Origin: Thermoplasmata archaeon
GTDB taxonomy: Archaea; Thermoplasmatota; Thermoplasmata; Thermoplasmatales; Thermoplasmataceae
Assembly: GCA_021806345.1 (NCBI GenBank)
Contig: JAJZXP010000035.1
Span: 1-7,804 of the forward strand
Reading direction: 5' to 3'
Length of the DNA stretch: 7,804 bases
The position numbers and the translations under genes were made by a program. The notes below the pieces were generated by a model, which made no database searches, had not been told where the DNA came from, and saw nothing but the letters and a program-made list of their open reading frames with translations. Of the stretch, positions 6,008 through 7,804 are shown piece by piece (the first letter of the stretch is position 1; each line of letters starts with the position of its first letter).

Positions 6008-6535
6008 ATGAAAATTTCAAAAAGAGATGGAAGCGGTCAACATATAAACTCATTCAAAGAGTTCATCCTGAAGAATAGAACAGTAATTGGTGTATTTCAG
6101 GGCTCCAGAGGCAAGAATCCTAGTCTTGATATAATTGTGAGATACAAGGAACCTGGTAAACAAATCAGGACACCAAAACACCTCCACTGGGCGATTGATC
6201 TCCTCATAAAGAAGGAACATGAACCGAGGTTGACTAAGATGTTCGTTTGTTACCTTCTTTCTATGTGGGACAAGATAGCTCCGTTTCGGAGCAAAGCAGA
6301 ACAGCAGAAATGCCAATTGAAATACAGTGGAGATGAATATTTATCCATGTTCTATGAACTGAATAAATACGGTGAATATTCCGTGGAGTTCATAGCAAAA
6401 GTCATGGAGCTGATTATGATTCAAGAAAAAACAGGTCTTGCTACGGCATTTATGTTCAAAGGCGTTCTAGAGAGTATTTATAAAGACAAAGATATATTTT
6501 CCATCGTTGCATCAGCTGGGTTCAATGGCAGATAA
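6008..6535 (+). CDS. 175-aa protein of unknown family, candidate partner of the methyltransferase
   Basis: The protein is not assigned to a family. The ATG at 6008 is preferred because a TATA box lies about 25 nt upstream; the 17 extra codons open to 5957 overlap the promoter and repeats. Visible are a basic N-terminus (MKISKRDGSG), a beta-rich stretch VIGVFQGSRGKNPSLDIIVRYKEPGK (27-51), the conserved-looking RTPKHLHWAIDLLIKKEH (54-71), then mainly helical sequence. There is no signal peptide or membrane segment. Divergent placement beside a DNA methyltransferase and a small regulator suggests a restriction endonuclease or other part of that system. Asp41 with the Tyr-Lys (46-47) that follows resembles a nuclease core only loosely, and I do not see a clean PD-(D/E)XK, HNH or GIY-YIG signature. 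It reads as an intact gene with composition like its neighbours. Confidence 0.72.
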   Translation: MKISKRDGSGQHINSFKEFILKNRTVIGVFQGSRGKNPSLDIIVRYKEPGKQIRTPKHLHWAIDLLIKKEHEPRLTKMFVCYLLSMWDKIAPFRSKAEQQKCQLKYSGDEYLSMFYELNKYGEYSVEFIAKVMELIMIQEKTGLATAFMFKGVLESIYKDKDIFSIVASAGFNGR

Positions 6536-6539
6536 AGTG

Positions 6540-6553
6540 GATATGTGCATATC
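6540..6553. repeat. Short inverted repeat GATATG-TG-CATATC
   Basis: Six-base arms 6540-6545 and 6548-6553 directly after the stop of the 175-aa gene, just ahead of the terminator hairpin. Confidence 0.3.
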
Positions 6554-6559
6554 GAAGAT

Positions 6560-6579
6560 AAAGAAATCTGTTTCTTTTT
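6560..6579 (+). terminator. Hairpin plus T-run after the 175-aa gene
   Basis: AAAGAAA (6560-6566) and TTTCTTT (6571-6577) form a perfect 7-bp stem around TCTG, and the T-rich 3' arm runs on to 6579. It lies 25 nt after the stop codon. Confidence 0.5.
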
Positions 6580-7338
6580 GTTCTTGGTGTTATGCCGATT
6601 TATCGAATCTCATAATAAGATAATAGTGAAATGAAATCATAAAGTACTGATTTTATGGAACAGAATCTCATAGACTAAATTTGCATTTCTTCTTAGATGC
6701 TAAGGTACTTATGAAATCCAAGTGAGTCTCCAGTTCCTAATTTTATATAGAAGATCTGCATATTTTGGTTCGCGAAACTAAATTAGTATCTCTGTTTGTA
6801 TTAAGCTCTTCTAGTAGTAGGTATGCAGAATAGATGACATTGCAGAAAGGCAACTCATAATTGTTTCTTTTGACTGGTAAAGTGTAAAGGGCACAAATAT
6901 GTTAGATAAACTAATTATCAACAATATTGATGAGAAGACAACAATTAGGTATCATATATAACCAATGCATATTTAAACAAAACCTCGAGATACTCAAACG
7001 GGGCGGTGATTATTGCTTGATAAATTTACCTGAGTTTGTCAATTTATTCTTAATTGATTGAGTATTTGGTATAAGATTCTTTTCTCTAATTTCGATGCGG
7101 GGTGTAAAATATATATTTGAGTGGGTTCATCTGTAACTTTCGTATCTAAGTCCACTTAAGACCAAGCTGTATATTACCTATATTCACAGCGCCCCCCTTC
7201 GGTTTGTTGTTCTTGATTTCACCGAGTGAATACACTTAAAGAAAAGACGTTCGTGAATCTAATTTCACTTTTCCATAGAGCTAGAATTCCGACATTTAAG
7301 GATTCATCAGGATTGCTGAAAAATAGCATACGGAAAAG
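6580..7338. other. Long stretch without a supported gene
   Basis: About 760 bases with no frame I can support. The only small ORF with an ATG and a purine-rich leader is 20 codons at 6899-6961. AT-rich TATA-like stretches, a TTCGCGAA palindrome (6769-6776), and a minus-strand run around 7090-7200 with protein-like words separated by stops are present, but none adds up to a gene. It looks like decayed or intergenic DNA; no tRNA or rRNA was recognised. Confidence 0.45.
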
Positions 7339-7611
7339 ATGATCCGGGATTTGAATAAACTGATAAAACTAATACCGTATAACTTAGAGTATATTACGAC
7401 AGAGATTGCAAGAAAGCATAAGCTGGCTAGAAATTTTTTGGTATCAAGCCTATACATTTTTTTAAAATGCTTAAGAATTAAAATTCCAAAGGCATGCTTT
7501 CCTCTAGCAGGTAGGCTGAATGCGAAATTTCCGTGCTTAAATATGGTGCCAGGGAGTAAGATAGTCAATAGATTTTTGGTAATTACAAAAAGCTGGTCAG
7601 GCAGCCGTTGA
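7339..7611 (+). CDS. Doubtful 90-aa hypothetical ORF, possibly a gene remnant
   Basis: The ATG frame gives a basic protein with IPYNLEYITTEIARKHKLAR, a hydrophobic stretch NFLVSSLYIFLKCL, and PKACFPLAGRLNAKFPC. I do not recognise it. No clear Shine-Dalgarno precedes it, and protein-like sequence continues in another frame after the stop (DPQVLGRNVTPALAVSALLK, about 7620-7680), so it may be a frameshifted remnant. The opposite strand has an equally long open frame with two hydrophobic stretches, so even the strand is uncertain. Confidence 0.25.
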   Translation: MIRDLNKLIKLIPYNLEYITTEIARKHKLARNFLVSSLYIFLKCLRIKIPKACFPLAGRLNAKFPCLNMVPGSKIVNRFLVITKSWSGSR

Positions 7612-7702
7612 GTCCAGATCCACAGGTCTTGGGCAGAAACGTGACTCCCGCGTTAGCTGTTAGCGCTTTACTGAAGTTTGCTGCACATCTAAAGGGAAAT
7701 GG

Positions 7703-7750
7703 TTTTATATCAGCCATAATGTAGTGTGAATTACCATCGTTTATTGGTGA
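7703..7750 (+). promoter_or_regulatory. TATA box and Shine-Dalgarno of the right-edge gene
   Basis: TTTTATAT at 7703-7710 follows the purine-rich AAAGGGAAAT (possible BRE). Transcription would start near 7733, and GGTGA at 7746-7750 sits 4 nt before the ATG at 7755, a good archaeal ribosome site. Confidence 0.5.
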
Positions 7751-7754
7751 ATAT

Positions 7755-7804
7755 ATGGATCAAAAAAATGCTGGAAATGTATCAAAAAGATGCCCGGAGT
7801 GCAA
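7755..7804 (+). CDS. N-terminus of a zinc-ribbon protein, probably transcription factor B (cut by window edge)
   Basis: Only 16 full codons are visible: MDQKNAGNVSKRCPEC. The CPxC knuckle at residues 13-16 right after a short polar N-terminus matches the start of archaeal TFB, whose zinc ribbon recruits RNA polymerase and whose core binds TBP and the BRE. A well-placed TATA box and GGTGA ribosome site support a real gene start. Many archaeal zinc-ribbon proteins begin similarly, so the TFB identity is only probable. The gene would mark the return to conserved chromosome on the right of the accessory region. Confidence 0.45.
   Translation, partial: MDQKNAGNVSKRCPEC

Noticed and set aside
6050..6316. 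88-codon - strand ORF inside the 175-aa gene
   Set aside because: It is antisense to the better supported + strand gene, which has a TATA-placed start and a terminator.
6899..6961. 20-codon ORF MLDKLIINNIDEKTTIRYHI
   Set aside because: Too short, only a weak purine-rich leader, and no neighbour or motif to support it.
7080..7200. Minus-strand protein-like words (for example KGGAVNIGNIQLGLKW)
   Set aside because: Interrupted by stops in every frame and not matching any family I recognise; likely chance or too decayed to call.
7593..7680. GC-richer stretch that could suggest a tRNA or structured RNA
   Set aside because: No cloverleaf could be built: no matching acceptor stem and no convincing T-arm; the repeated GTTAGC is too short.
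1..7804. CRISPR array
   Set aside because: No set of regularly spaced repeats with unique spacers is present; the only phased repeats are three 8-bp units at 10-bp spacing.

Overview
The window looks like a low-GC archaeal chromosome segment, most likely from a Thermoplasmata-type archaeon. The lineage is an inference. It rests on TATA-box promoters with near-leaderless starts, a fragmentary gene at the right edge that begins like the zinc ribbon of archaeal transcription factor B, and decayed IS5-like and IS21-like insertion sequences. The left edge holds the C-terminal winged-helix end of an MBL-fold hydrolase. Between these two edge genes lies about 7.5 kb of accessory DNA in which defence genes alternate with decayed DNA.

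Region 1 (334-3217, + strand) is the centrepiece: a two-gene operon encoding a TIR-APAZ protein (459 aa) and a short, catalytically inactive Argonaute (510-511 aa). The genes overlap by about 30 nt. Sizes, order and domains match SPARTA, the short prokaryotic Argonaute/TIR-APAZ system. In that system a guide-loaded Ago senses invading nucleic acid, usually plasmid DNA, and switches on a TIR NADase that depletes NAD(+). The Shine-Dalgarno and start codons of the Ago gene lie inside codons for the acidic C-terminal tail of TIR-APAZ.

Region 2 (3218-5006) is a graveyard. On the - strand a decayed IS5-family transposase gene breaks off just after its first predicted catalytic Asp, where a fragment of an IS21/IstA-type element begins, which suggests nested insertion. 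On the + strand a broken gene of unknown function survives in pieces (about 4285-4634). Several hairpin-forming inverted repeats lie here.

Region 3 (5007-6535) looks like a compact restriction-modification-like cassette. On the - strand a 49-aa ribbon-helix-helix regulator is followed, through an ATGA overlap, by a beta-class DNA methyltransferase (DPPY ... HPTQKP ... DPFLGSGTT). Divergently, on the + strand, lies a 175-aa protein of unknown family that is a candidate partner such as a restriction endonuclease. The shared divergent promoter carries three direct repeats with 10-bp spacing, a plausible operator for the small regulator, next to a TATA element usable from both strands.

Region 4 (6536-7754) is mostly non-coding. 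It has a hairpin/T-run terminator, one doubtful 90-codon ORF, and finally the promoter and start of the TFB-like gene.
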